From Paenibacillus camerounensis (GTDB lineage Bacteria > Bacillota > Bacilli > Paenibacillales > Paenibacillaceae), in the NCBI RefSeq assembly GCF_000723885.1, contig NZ_CCDG010000007.1:1-64000 (forward strand): 64,000 nt of DNA. Direction: 5' to 3'. The translations under genes and the position numbers were made by a program. Shown here piece after piece: positions 1 to 8,983 of this stretch. Each line of letters starts with the position of its first letter. Position 1 is the first letter of the stretch. The notes beneath the pieces are model-generated. The model had not been told where the DNA came from, ran no database searches, and worked only from the letters and a program-made list of their open reading frames with translations.

Positions 1-723
1 CGTAAGGGTGGGGCGCTATTGCTGCTGGGTGTGGGGTCGGTGGGGGTGGAGCTGGAGCGGATGGATGAGTATTCAGATTTGGATTTTTTTGTTATTGTGG
101 AAGCAGGGCAGAAGGACAGATATATTGACCACCTGGATTGGCTGGAGGAGACGTACCCGCTTGCGTATGCTTTTCAAAACTCTGATGCGGGCTGCAAAAT
201 CCTGTTCGAGGATGGGATTTACGGCGAATACGCGATATTTGAGGAGCGGGAGCTGACGGATGCCTCCTATACGGAGGGCCGGGTGGTGTGGAAGGCTCCG
301 CTGTACAGCAACACGGCCATAGCCAAACCGCGCAGACCGCTGCCGAGTCAAAAGTGTAATTCCCTGGACTTTCCGCTGAACGAAGCGTTGACCAATCTGT
401 ATGTGGGGCTGGGCCGGTATGCCAGGGGAGAGCGTCTGTCGGCTGCGCGGTTTATTCAGGGGCATGCGATCGACCGGATTTTGTCGGTGCTTCATCTGCT
501 GGAGCCTGAGGTGGATTATTTTCCCGATCCCTTCGGGAATGAGCGCCGTTTAGAGAAGAGGTACCCCGGTTTTGCCGAAAAGCTTGGCGGTATGCTGCAG
601 GGATATGATCGTGTACCGGAATCGGCACTATGCATTTTAGAGTTTATTGAAGAGGTGTATCCTGCCAATCCAAGACTAAGTACGGAGATACGAAACATGG
701 CTAACAAGCTTACTGCCAGATAA
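1..723 (+). CDS. nucleotidyltransferase-domain protein (5' end outside window)
   Basis: The frame is open from base 1 with no stop before the first possible start (TTG at 19), so the N-terminus lies outside the window. The first visible residues look like a nucleotidyltransferase fold: a Gly-Ser pair, then about a dozen residues later the acidic cluster DEYSDLD, whose Asp-Leu-Asp would bind the catalytic metal. The remaining ~200 residues look mostly helical. Relatives include aminoglycoside and lincosamide adenylyltransferases, but the substrate cannot be read from the sequence. The P-loop kinase gene starts 13 bp downstream, so the two are probably cotranscribed. Confidence 0.7.
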   Translation, partial: RKGGALLLLGVGSVGVELERMDEYSDLDFFVIVEAGQKDRYIDHLDWLEETYPLAYAFQNSDAGCKILFEDGIYGEYAIFEERELTDASYTEGRVVWKAPLYSNTAIAKPRRPLPSQKCNSLDFPLNEALTNLYVGLGRYARGERLSAARFIQGHAIDRILSVLHLLEPEVDYFPDPFGNERRLEKRYPGFAEKLGGMLQGYDRVPESALCILEFIEEVYPANPRLSTEIRNMANKLTAR

Positions 724-736
724 GGAGGAACACACA

Positions 737-1270
737 ATGTTACAAAAAGCAGACCTAGAGCAGCTGCTCGGCCCAGACAACGATTCTGACAAGCCACTTA
801 TTGTGCTGATGTGCGGGATTGCGGGCTCAGGTAAAACGACCTTTTCGCAGCAAATAGAGCCGTACGGCTTCACGCGCCTGTCTATTGATGAAGAGGTGTG
901 GGCGGTCCATGGACGTTATGGGATTGATTATCCTGTGGAAAAGTACCGGGAGTATCTGAATGAGGCGCATCTCAGTCTGCATAACCAGATTGTAAACTGC
1001 ATTAAAGAGCACAAGCCGGCTGTGGTGGACTCCAGCTTCTGGAACAGGGCGGAAAGAGACAGGTATAAGAGGCTGATTGAAGAGGCGGGGGGCCGGTGGA
1101 AGCTGATCTACCTGAAGGTGCACCCGGAGGAGCTGCGGAGGCGGCTGAAGGTACGGAGTGAGCGCTTTGATGCAAATGCTGCTTTTACGATTACGGAGGA
1201 GCTGTTAAATACCTTTCTTAACGGCTTCGAGGAGCCAAAGGGCGAAGGAGAATGGGTTATCGGGAATTAA
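737..1270 (+). CDS. small P-loop ATPase/kinase (AAA_33 / zeta-kinase-like)
   Basis: 177-aa protein with a Walker A motif GIAGSGKTT near residue 30. A hydrophobic Walker-B-like strand (PAVVDSSFW, about residue 95) and a late Arg-rich segment (LRRRLKVRSERF) could serve as the lid. This layout fits small-molecule kinases of the AAA_33/zeta-toxin-like family, which phosphorylate a nucleoside, sugar or antibiotic; which one is unknown. A strong AAGGAGG lies 8 bp before the ATG. The gene follows the nucleotidyltransferase by 13 bp, so the pair may modify one substrate; that is inference. Confidence 0.75.
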   Translation: MLQKADLEQLLGPDNDSDKPLIVLMCGIAGSGKTTFSQQIEPYGFTRLSIDEEVWAVHGRYGIDYPVEKYREYLNEAHLSLHNQIVNCIKEHKPAVVDSSFWNRAERDRYKRLIEEAGGRWKLIYLKVHPEELRRRLKVRSERFDANAAFTITEELLNTFLNGFEEPKGEGEWVIGN

Positions 1271-1307
1271 AAAATAGGTTTAACTTAAATATTGGAGGCT
1301 GAAGGAT

Positions 1308-2972
1308 TTGAAGAAGTGTCTGGCGTTATTATTAGGATTATCGTTATGTTTGCCGGCGATAAGTACAACCGCATTTGCGGACAGTAAGGGTATAAAGGTC
1401 AACGTTGAAGGGGAATCAGTCCAATTTGATCAGCCCCCTGTTATTTTTGAAGGCCGGACCCTGGTTCCCATTCGTGCGGTTTGTGAGAAGATCGGCGCAA
1501 CCATCAAGTGGGATGTAAGTACCCAGACTACGACTGTAATTAAAGGTAATAAAACGCTAAGCTTACAAATTGACAGCCAGCTAATGCAAGTGAGCGGAGG
1601 AGCTCCGGTGCAATTGGATGTTCCGCCACAGATTTATAACGGACGTACATTATTGCCCATACGTGCAGTAGTTGAGAATCTGGGGTATGAAGTAACCTGG
1701 AACGCAGCTAAGCAGATCCTTTCCATTGAACAAGAGGGCGCTATTATCGTGGATGATCTGAAGAATACACAAGCGTATGGAGTAGCTAATTGGGCACAAA
1801 TTTCCTCAGTCCATCAATTTTCCTATAAAGGGGAGGGTCTTGCTTACGCCTATACCGATAATAATCAGCTTAAGATAACCACTCCCGGCAAAACGTTAAC
1901 CTTAGGAGTGAAGTATCCTATTCTGGGGGACGTTATTTCAGATGACGACGGTAACTTTTATGTCGTTTGGGGAAAAGCAAATGATACACAAAATGCTGCA
2001 ATTGAAACGGTCTTTATTTCAAAATATTCGCCAGAAGGACAAGAGCTGAAAACAACCGGGTTTGTAGGAAAATCCACACCATGGCGCGATGCGGATTCAG
2101 CAAAAACGAAGATTCCTTTTGATAGCGGCAACTCCGTATCTGTTATATCAGATGGCATATTGGTCAATTATCATTCCAAAGAGAGATACGACGGGCATCA
2201 GAGTGATAATGTCATTGCTGTAAAGATAGCCGATATGTCGGCATATTCATTGCCTAATGATACCTATAGCGGACATTCTTTTAACCAAAGCCTGATTTAC
2301 AGCAAGAAATCATCGGGTTTTCTGTTTGCCAGTCATGGTGATGCGTACGCCCGCGGGTTCAGAGTTAATAATAGCTCCGGAAAATATGGCGATGACTCAG
2401 AAATACTGTTCCATTTCTATCTTGAAGCAAATTCAAACTATGATATGTATATAGTGAATACAACGTTTGCCCAGCTTGGAGGGCTTGCAGAGACAAGTAA
2501 AGGTGTCGCTTTGGTTGGCGCATCTGCTAAGTCAATAAGCGAAAAGGCAAAGAGTGAGAAACAAAATTTATTTGTACAACTATTTGACCCGCAAGCAGAT
2601 CAGGTCTCTGCTTCTATGTTCATAGGTGGAGAAGTTCGCAGCGGTGCTCTTTCAACAGATATTAATGACAGGGATAATTCACCGCTCGAAAGTGTAACGG
2701 ACTACGGTGTGCACTGGCTTACTAATTATAACGATACAGATGTTATTGCCCCGCAGGTTGTATCAGCTAATGACCGCATTGTTATATTATGGTCTACCGA
2801 TGAGGATACCTTCTACATGGTGTTATCTGAAGATGGAACAGTGATCACCCCTGCAACCTCGCTAGGCGGACAACCGCTCAACTCATTTGAGCGTCCGGTA
2901 TATTATGATGGAGCTGTGTATTGGGCGGCTGTCAAAAACGGGCGGTTAAAAATCATGAGCCTTAGACCTTAA
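1308..2972 (+). CDS. secreted copper-amine-oxidase N-terminal-like (stalk) domain protein
   Basis: 554-aa exported protein that starts at TTG 1308 with GGAGG ten bases upstream. A signal peptide (Lys-Lys, hydrophobic core, Ala-Phe-Ala) is followed by two copies of the stalk-domain motif: GRTLVPIRAV near residue 50 and GRTLLPIRAV near residue 110, each followed by a W-D/N-x-S/A strand. This domain is very common on secreted Paenibacillus proteins and is structural, not enzymatic. The remaining ~400 residues are beta-rich with no motif I recognise and could form a propeller-like ligand-binding or wall-associated module. The function is unknown. Confidence 0.75.
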   Translation: MKKCLALLLGLSLCLPAISTTAFADSKGIKVNVEGESVQFDQPPVIFEGRTLVPIRAVCEKIGATIKWDVSTQTTTVIKGNKTLSLQIDSQLMQVSGGAPVQLDVPPQIYNGRTLLPIRAVVENLGYEVTWNAAKQILSIEQEGAIIVDDLKNTQAYGVANWAQISSVHQFSYKGEGLAYAYTDNNQLKITTPGKTLTLGVKYPILGDVISDDDGNFYVVWGKANDTQNAAIETVFISKYSPEGQELKTTGFVGKSTPWRDADSAKTKIPFDSGNSVSVISDGILVNYHSKERYDGHQSDNVIAVKIADMSAYSLPNDTYSGHSFNQSLIYSKKSSGFLFASHGDAYARGFRVNNSSGKYGDDSEILFHFYLEANSNYDMYIVNTTFAQLGGLAETSKGVALVGASAKSISEKAKSEKQNLFVQLFDPQADQVSASMFIGGEVRSGALSTDINDRDNSPLESVTDYGVHWLTNYNDTDVIAPQVVSANDRIVILWSTDEDTFYMVLSEDGTVITPATSLGGQPLNSFERPVYYDGAVYWAAVKNGRLKIMSLRP

Positions 2973-3026
2973 ACGTTCTGCTGGAGAGCCTAACGGCGAA
3001 GGCGAATAGAATATTGAGCATTAGAA

Positions 3027-3072
3027 AAAAGGGCCTCAATCCCCGCTGTAGAGCGGAATTGAGGTCCTTTTA
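3027..3072. terminator. bidirectional Rho-independent terminator
   Basis: An A-run, then a stem pairing CCTCAAT with its near-perfect complement ATTGAGG plus GC extension (CCGCT/AGCGG), then a T-run. It lies between the convergent stalk-protein and GH16 genes and can serve both. Confidence 0.8.
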
Positions 3073-3107
3073 GCCTTACAGCAGTTTGTTGCCCGAAGCC
3101 GCGGACC

Positions 3108-5741
3108 TTACTGTGGCACCCCCTGCGTCACCCCATGCACATAAGTCTGCCAAGGGGAGTCGAGTGCTCCCTGACCCGGGTTGTAGGTGAAGAAGTACTC
3201 TACCGTGTCGCCCTGCTGCAGGTTCAGCACAGGGTAGGTGAAGTTGCCGTTGCCGGTGGAGGTCATGGCTACATTAAGCTGGCCGCCGCCGTTGATTTTG
3301 TAATGCAGATCGGCAAAGGTTGCGCCGTTGACGTAGAATTGCAGGTTGTTGCCGGTCTTTTTCAGGCCGCGCACGCTGTCGCCGATGACGACGGTTACGG
3401 GCGGCGGAGTTACGACGGTGATGGTGCTGGAGGCGGTTTTGCCGCCGTCTGCGGTTGTGGCGGTTACTGTAACGGTGCCCGCCGCAAGTCCGGTTACGCT
3501 GCCGCTGGCATTAACGGAAGCAACCGCCGGGTTGGAGACGGACCAGCTGACTGCTTTGTTGGTAGCATTTGAAGGTGCAACATTAGCCGATAACTGAACG
3601 TTCTGCCCGACTTCAATCTGCGAGGAGGCCGGTGTCACCGTGACTCCGCTGACCGCAACGTTGCCGGGGTTACCCGGATTACCGCCGGTGCCTTCCTTAT
3701 ACACACGTACGTAATCCACTTGCATTGTAGCCGGAATATCGGATGCTGCCGGCGTACGTCCGCCGTCAAAATGCCCGCCGACGGCCAGGTTCATGATCAG
3801 GTAGAACGGCTGGTCGAATGGTGCATTCGGATTGTTCGGTGCGGCTACCGAATACCACTGCTCGCGGGTGACCTTGAAGAAGAACTGGCCGTCCACATAC
3901 CATTTCATGTTGTCCTCTTCCCATACCATTGTATAGACGTGGTAATCGTTCGCGAACGTCTGCCCTTGCGGGAAATGATACTCTCCTGCAATATACCGGT
4001 TTACCGGCCACTGGCCGCCAAAGTGGATCGCGCCGCTGGTTGTACCTGGAAGCCGTCCCTTGGCTTCCATAATGTCAATTTCACCGGAAGCAGCCCAGGC
4101 GCCGTAGGCGGCATCTTCAGGCAGCATCCAGAGCGCCGGCCAGATACCGTCTCCGGTAGGCAGCTTGGCGCGGATATCTACCCGGCCGTACTGGAGGGAC
4201 AGGTTATCTTTGGTGTTGATTTTGCCGGAGGAATATTCCGCATACCGGTTAGGGTCCTGCGGGAACGAACGGTGGTCGTTCAAGGCGCGGATATTCAGCT
4301 GGCCGCCGGAGACGAACACGTTCTGCGTGCTGCCCGTATAATGCTGCAGCTCGGCGTTGCCCCAGCCCCAGCTGTTAACGTCATTGCTGATGTAATAGCC
4401 GGTCTCGTAATTCCATTTGCTTGTATCAAGGGCGGTGCCGCTGAATTCATCCTGCCAGATGAGGTTCATGCCGGCGATGGCCGGGTCGCTTGGCGTACCG
4501 ATAGCGATGTCCTCCTGGTCAGATTCATCCGGACGGGGAGCGTTAGGATTGCCGATAAAGTTGTAATAGACATAGTTGCTGCCGACATTGCCGCCGGTCT
4601 GTCCATTCAGCGGATAGCCGATGCGGATTTCCATGTTCTCCTGGATGGGCTGGAACCACAGGCCGTAGATATAGTCAGCCCAGTAGCCCCACTGGTTGGC
4701 GGCGGACATGTTATTGTATCCGTTGCCTGCATAGACAAAGCCGCTCTGGGCGGAGCTGCTGAGATCGACCCATACACCGGCTTTTTTAATCTGATAGACG
4801 AACTTGCCCAGCTCGCTGCCAATTGGCGCGCCTCCGTCAATTTTGGGGAGCGGGAAGCCGATGGAGCCGCTGTTGTCGGCGGTGTAAGTCGTATTATTGT
4901 CGTAAGCGGACAGTACATAGGAATTACGGACAGGCTGATTGAAGGTAATGGTGTAGACCAGGCTGGCCCCGGAGGTTTTGGATTCCAGCTTCACGTTGAT
5001 GGATTCCGTTACGGTGAACCAGTAGCCGCCGCCTCCTTCAGTGAACTGGCCGAAGTTGCTGTCGTAGATCCAGCCGCTGGCCGCATTGTTGTCGATGTTA
5101 ACCCACTGGCTGCTGCTGACCGGCTTGACGGACAGCTTCAGATCCTGGGCTACAGCGGCATAGATGAGATTCGGATCATTGTTGAACACCGGATACGTAA
5201 AGCCCGCACTTCCGGTAAAGCCTGCAGTAAGCGCCGGCCCCTGTGTGGCAGCCATCGACGTAATGGTCGCCGTGTTGACGTTCTGGAACGCCAGTGTGTA
5301 ATTCAGTGTAACGCTGCTGTTGGCTTTGGAGTAGAGCTGAATTTCAGTGGTTGCGCTGAGAGTGAACCAGTAGCCGTTCGCACCGCTGTCGCTCCAGTGC
5401 CCCCAGTTCTGGTTATAGACGAAGCCGCCTGCGCTGTCGATGTCTACCCAGTTGCCATTTTTCTTCACTTTGACACCGACATCGCCGGATACATCGTTCC
5501 AGGTTGCTGCTCCGCCATTGAATATTGGCATAACAAACCCGTAGCTGGCTTGTCCCACACCCGATTTGGAGATGACCGGCCCGTCTGCCGCCGAGAAATA
5601 AGCCATGGACGATACCGTAGTCGCTGCCGCCTGAACCTTAGAAGCCGGCAGCAGCCCAATGCCCGATAACATTACGAGTGCGAGAAATAGACTCCATACC
5701 TTGCGCGAGAACCGGGGCTCAGCCTTATACATTCGTTTCAT
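3108..5741 (-). CDS. secreted GH16 beta-glucanase with Big_2 and CBM56 domains
   Basis: 877-aa exported endo-beta-glucanase, probably beta-1,3-glucanase/laminarinase. A signal peptide ends at about VQA-AAT. About 400 residues of three related beta-rich repeats follow (each with a W-x-D/N-x-x-Gly strand and aromatic GYWF motif). Then comes a GH16 catalytic domain with GEIDIMEAKG, in which E554 would be the nucleophile and E559 the acid/base. A short Gly-Asn-Pro linker leads to a bacterial Ig-like (Big_2) domain and a C-terminal domain matching CBM56, a beta-1,3-glucan-binding module. AAGGAGG precedes the ATG by 6 bp. A cre-like site lies just upstream. It likely feeds oligosaccharides to the importer at 11-14.5 kb. 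Confidence 0.92.
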   Translation of the reverse strand: MKRMYKAEPRFSRKVWSLFLALVMLSGIGLLPASKVQAAATTVSSMAYFSAADGPVISKSGVGQASYGFVMPIFNGGAATWNDVSGDVGVKVKKNGNWVDIDSAGGFVYNQNWGHWSDSGANGYWFTLSATTEIQLYSKANSSVTLNYTLAFQNVNTATITSMAATQGPALTAGFTGSAGFTYPVFNNDPNLIYAAVAQDLKLSVKPVSSSQWVNIDNNAASGWIYDSNFGQFTEGGGGYWFTVTESINVKLESKTSGASLVYTITFNQPVRNSYVLSAYDNNTTYTADNSGSIGFPLPKIDGGAPIGSELGKFVYQIKKAGVWVDLSSSAQSGFVYAGNGYNNMSAANQWGYWADYIYGLWFQPIQENMEIRIGYPLNGQTGGNVGSNYVYYNFIGNPNAPRPDESDQEDIAIGTPSDPAIAGMNLIWQDEFSGTALDTSKWNYETGYYISNDVNSWGWGNAELQHYTGSTQNVFVSGGQLNIRALNDHRSFPQDPNRYAEYSSGKINTKDNLSLQYGRVDIRAKLPTGDGIWPALWMLPEDAAYGAWAASGEIDIMEAKGRLPGTTSGAIHFGGQWPVNRYIAGEYHFPQGQTFANDYHVYTMVWEEDNMKWYVDGQFFFKVTREQWYSVAAPNNPNAPFDQPFYLIMNLAVGGHFDGGRTPAASDIPATMQVDYVRVYKEGTGGNPGNPGNVAVSGVTVTPASSQIEVGQNVQLSANVAPSNATNKAVSWSVSNPAVASVNASGSVTGLAAGTVTVTATTADGGKTASSTITVVTPPPVTVVIGDSVRGLKKTGNNLQFYVNGATFADLHYKINGGGQLNVAMTSTGNGNFTYPVLNLQQGDTVEYFFTYNPGQGALDSPWQTYVHGVTQGVPQ

Positions 5742-5773
5742 ACTTGCCCTCCTTTAGAATAGTCTGGCATTAT

Positions 5774-5787
5774 GGAAACCGCTTACA
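5774..5787 (-). promoter_or_regulatory. CcpA cre-like site upstream of GH16
   Basis: Read on the minus strand, TGTAAGCGGTTTCC matches the cre consensus TGWAANCGNTNWCA except at the last base. It lies 33 bp upstream of the GH16 start, where a bound CcpA would block transcription. Carbon catabolite repression of a secreted glucanase is expected. Confidence 0.55.
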
Positions 5788-5906
5788 ATATAGTACATCT
5801 TCATTCTAGCGAATGGGCTGGACTGGTAAAAGGTGCAGAATTTTATATAACGGCCCAATATTTTGGTTTTATATAGATTGAACATAAAAAGTATAGTATG
5901 GGAAAA

Positions 5907-6042
5907 GTGGCGGAGGGGAATTTTGGAACTGGAGGAGCGGGAGCGTCCGCCTTTGTCTGCGGATTTCAACCGCGAGTAGCGGTTCTAATCAAGAAATCTG
6001 CAGACAACAGCGGCCGGAAGTCCAAACATTCTCTGGAGTCAC
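5907..6042 (+). repeat. structured intergenic repeat, copy 1 (136 nt)
   Basis: Near-identical in its conserved blocks to 63801-63975, in the same orientation. The ends pair (GTGGC with GTCAC) and next to them GGGAATTTTGGA pairs with TCCAAACATTCTC, with one bulged C. Inside are a GCGG-AGCG-CCGC hairpin and a long arm (TCTGCGGATTTC with GAAATCTGCAGA) capped by ACCGC/GCGGT. The motif TATARATTGAAC precedes both copies, leaving about 22 nt between. No coding capacity. It could be a structured RNA or a mobile hairpin element; which strand is transcribed is unknown. Confidence 0.75.
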
Positions 6043-6204
6043 ATTTAATCCCAACATAGAAAAACTAGTTCAATCTGTATAAAGGAGCTATAGCCCCTCG
6101 CTATAACCAGATATGACATTTAGGTGTTATCGGCCGGCCTCAGCCGCATGCTACAATCACAGCACGAAGAACTTGATGCGAGCATAAATGAGGAGGTTTT
6201 TATC

Positions 6205-7374
6205 ATGTGTAATAAATTTCAAATTGTAGGCAGCCTGCTGCGGCCGTCTGAACTGTTAAAATATAAAACACAGATTGAGCACCGCGATGATATCAGCTAT
6301 CCGTTTTATCAGGATTTTGCGGGCTATGAGAGCTGTGAGGCTACAGCGATTAAGGATGTAGTGAACAAGGAAATCGAGCACGGTCTGTCGGTAATCACGG
6401 ACGGTGAGTATTCCAAGTCGATGTGGCATCTGGATTTTGTCTGGGGCTTTGAAGGAGTTGAGCGTTATATCGCGGATCACGGGTACTTTTTCCGGGATAC
6501 AGACGGCACTTCTAAATATGAGACACGCAAGGATATCGGCCTGAGGATTACAGGCGGGCTGAGCGGGAAGAATCATCATTTTATCAAAATATTCAAGGAA
6601 TTCCAGGAGCATGCCGGTGACCGTGAGACGAAGCTGTGTGTTCCATCCCCGTCGCATATTTTCGGAGAGCTGTCTTGGTCTGACAACATTGGCGGCAAGG
6701 ATGCCGTTTACAAGAACAGACAGGAACTGAAGGATGGCCTCGTTAAGGCCTATAAGGAATTTGTAGGCGAATTTGCGGCTACAGGCGGCAAAATTATTCA
6801 GTTCGACGACTGCCTGTGGGAGCTTTTTGCAGACGATAACCCGAACTCCCCGTATACCGGCGAAAATATCAATCAGGAGGAAGTACAGGCGCTTGCTACT
6901 GAATTCATTGATATTAACAACACCGTGATTGATTACGGCCATAGTCTGGGCCTTAAGGTGTGGACGCACAACTGCCGCGGCAATTATGATTCCCGTAACA
7001 TGGGCGGGGGCTCGTACGTTAAGATTGCCAACCTGTTCCTGAAGCAGCTGAAGTATGACCGCTTTTTCCTGGAGTGGGATGATGAGCGTGCGGGTTCGCT
7101 TGAAGCTCTCGCTGTCTTCAAGGATCGCCCGGACACCGAGATTGTACTCGGCCTGCTGTCCTCCAAGACGAGTACACTGGATGATGAAGAGCGCGTAGTC
7201 AGACTATTGAATGAAGCATCGGCGATTATTGATAAAGACCGGCTGTTCCTCTCCCATCAGTGCGGATTTGCCTCCTGCGACGGCGGTAATGAGCTGACGG
7301 AAGTCGAGCAATGGGCGAAGATCAATCAAGGGCAGCGGATTGCCAAGCAATATTGGCAGACCCAGTCTGTATAA
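6205..7374 (+). CDS. MetE C-terminal-like (YxjG/YxjH-type) methyltransferase
   Basis: 389-aa protein of the cobalamin-independent methionine synthase C-terminal family, close in length to Bacillus YxjG/YxjH (~378 aa). Those enzymes make methionine by methyl transfer to homocysteine, or use alternative methyl donors. Candidate zinc ligands are visible: the His-x-Cys of WTHNCRGN and the Cys of HQCGFASC, plus an Asp-rich IQFDDCLWE strand. ATG 6205 is chosen because AGGAGG (6191-6196) sits 8 bp before it; an in-frame upstream extension lacks such a site. I see no S-box in its short leader. It stands alone inside the glucan locus. Confidence 0.82.
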   Translation: MCNKFQIVGSLLRPSELLKYKTQIEHRDDISYPFYQDFAGYESCEATAIKDVVNKEIEHGLSVITDGEYSKSMWHLDFVWGFEGVERYIADHGYFFRDTDGTSKYETRKDIGLRITGGLSGKNHHFIKIFKEFQEHAGDRETKLCVPSPSHIFGELSWSDNIGGKDAVYKNRQELKDGLVKAYKEFVGEFAATGGKIIQFDDCLWELFADDNPNSPYTGENINQEEVQALATEFIDINNTVIDYGHSLGLKVWTHNCRGNYDSRNMGGGSYVKIANLFLKQLKYDRFFLEWDDERAGSLEALAVFKDRPDTEIVLGLLSSKTSTLDDEERVVRLLNEASAIIDKDRLFLSHQCGFASCDGGNELTEVEQWAKINQGQRIAKQYWQTQSV

Positions 7375-7382
7375 AAAAAGAT

Positions 7383-7422
7383 GGCCTTAGCCCAGCATTT
7401 CGCTGGATTAAGGCCTTTTTTT
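7383..7422. terminator. Rho-independent terminator
   Basis: GGCCTTA pairs with TAAGGCC and CCAGC with GCTGG, followed by seven T; seven A precede it. It lies between the convergent methyltransferase and response-regulator genes. Confidence 0.85.
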
Positions 7423-7438
7423 CTGCGCAAACCGTGCG

Positions 7439-8977
7439 CTACCCCTGCTTGCGCCGCACCATCTGCCGGTACTCCGTGGGCTGCATGCCCATGACCTCGC
7501 GGAAGGCGCGGGTGAAGCTTTTGTAGCTTTCGTAGCCGACCAGCGGCGTAATTTCAACGATTTTGTACTCCGTTTCGGCCAGGAGACGGCGCGCCTTATC
7601 CAGTCTCACATCGCGCAGGTATTCCGCGAAGCCCTTGCCGACGTTTTTCTTGAACAGGTTGGAGAAGTAAGCATAGTTCAGCGACACATGGTTGGACACC
7701 ATCGCAAGATCCAGCGGCTTGTGGTAATTCTCGTGGATGAAGCGGATCGCCTCGTTCAGGTCCTGGGAGTTGCGGTAGCTGCACTTGAATTCGTGATAGA
7801 ACTGGCTCAGACGCAGCATCTGCTGCTGGAGCGCCTGAATATATTCGCGGATACCCGGATGATCATAGAGGTTGCGCAGCGGATCGAGATCCAGCGCAGC
7901 CTCGCCCATGTAGGGGCGGATCACCCATTCGTACTCCTCCAGCATCTGCACTACCGCCCGGCACAGCCGTTCCGTATAGCCGATGTGATAGCGCTGCAGT
8001 ACATTTTTATGAAAAAGCATAGAGATGCCTTCGGCGATCCGGCTGCCGCTATCCGCTCCGATGAACCGGAACAGGGCGTACAGCTCCTCATGGGGGAGCT
8101 GCCACTGCTGCACCAGCCCGGCCGTTTTCTCCGGCAGAATGCAGCGCAGCTCAGGAAAAAGATAGCTGTGCTTATGCAGCTCCTGCACCTCGGTGTAGGC
8201 AGCGGGCAGCGCCTTTAAGCCCTGCTGCGGCCCGGTTATGGCTGCTGCCGCCGTGATCTGCGCAGCCTTAAGCGCCTCGGGCAGCTTCCCCGTATCTGCG
8301 GCGGCGTCCACCGCCAGAATCAGATGCGGGCGGCGCTGCAGGCAGAGGCAGCCCTCGCTGCCGTACACGCTGTAGGCAAGCGACTCCATGCTGTGGGCGC
8401 TGCTCGCGCCCGGCTGGTTGATCCGCCGCTCCTCGCTGAGCAGGCACAGCCGGTAGCTGGCCCACAGCTCCGGATGCTGCTGCTCCGTCCCGAAAGTCCA
8501 CGCTTCGTCGTAGGCCGAGCCCTGCATGTACAGGCTCAGCTCCTTGCGGTCCGTCTCCCGGGCCATCCGGGAGAGCTGCTCCCTATCGCGGGACAGCGCC
8601 TGCCGGGTCATGATCTCCTGCCATACATGCTCCACCGAGGCCTGCAGGTCCTCGCGGTTCACAGGCTTGAGCAGGTAACCCTTTGCTCCCAGGCCGATCG
8701 CCTTCTGGGCATAAGCAAAATCGCCGTAGCCGCTGATAATCAGGTAATCGACGGTCAGCTGCTCTTCCCGGGTCCGGGCCATCAGCTCAAGACCATCCAT
8801 ATCGGGCATGCGGATGTCGGTAATGACAAGCTGGATGCTGTACTGGCGGAGCAGCTGCAGCGCTTCAATGCCGTTGGCTGCGCTATAGATACTGTCCGGC
8901 TGCTGCGGGAACTGGCTCACCATCGCCTGCAGCCCGTCGCGGATATGCTTCTGGTCGTCCACAATCAGCAGGTTCAT
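7439..8977 (-). CDS. YesN-type response regulator (REC + AraC HTH)
   Basis: 512-aa cytosolic DNA-binding regulator. The N-terminal receiver has acidic D7/D8, phosphoacceptor D54 in VITDIRMPDMDG, and K104 in LLKP. A ~250-residue middle region of the YesN type follows, then a C-terminal AraC double helix-turn-helix with the signature YFSNLFKKNVGKGFAEYL and a final GYESYKSFTRAFREVMGMQPTEYR-like helix. It is encoded 6 bp after its partner histidine kinase and is the last gene of the importer-kinase-regulator run. It probably activates the divergent GH16/importer promoters at 14.5 kb. Confidence 0.92.
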   Translation of the reverse strand: MNLLIVDDQKHIRDGLQAMVSQFPQQPDSIYSAANGIEALQLLRQYSIQLVITDIRMPDMDGLELMARTREEQLTVDYLIISGYGDFAYAQKAIGLGAKGYLLKPVNREDLQASVEHVWQEIMTRQALSRDREQLSRMARETDRKELSLYMQGSAYDEAWTFGTEQQHPELWASYRLCLLSEERRINQPGASSAHSMESLAYSVYGSEGCLCLQRRPHLILAVDAAADTGKLPEALKAAQITAAAAITGPQQGLKALPAAYTEVQELHKHSYLFPELRCILPEKTAGLVQQWQLPHEELYALFRFIGADSGSRIAEGISMLFHKNVLQRYHIGYTERLCRAVVQMLEEYEWVIRPYMGEAALDLDPLRNLYDHPGIREYIQALQQQMLRLSQFYHEFKCSYRNSQDLNEAIRFIHENYHKPLDLAMVSNHVSLNYAYFSNLFKKNVGKGFAEYLRDVRLDKARRLLAETEYKIVEITPLVGYESYKSFTRAFREVMGMQPTEYRQMVRRKQG

Positions 8978-8983
8978 TAGCTT

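Noticed and set aside
3720..5669. 649-codon open frame opposite the secreted GH16
   Set aside because: It is antisense to an enzyme with clear signal peptide, active site and CBM56; it has no ribosome site and no recognisable domains. GC-rich third positions keep the frame open.
5754..5969. 71-codon minus-strand frame upstream of GH16
   Set aside because: It covers the cre-like site and half of the structured repeat; no ribosome site or recognisable sequence.
6090..6150. Possible S-box or LysR-type operator before the MetE-like gene
   Set aside because: No SAM-riboswitch core is present, and the ATAAC...GTTAT arms are short with a mismatched centre, too weak to call.
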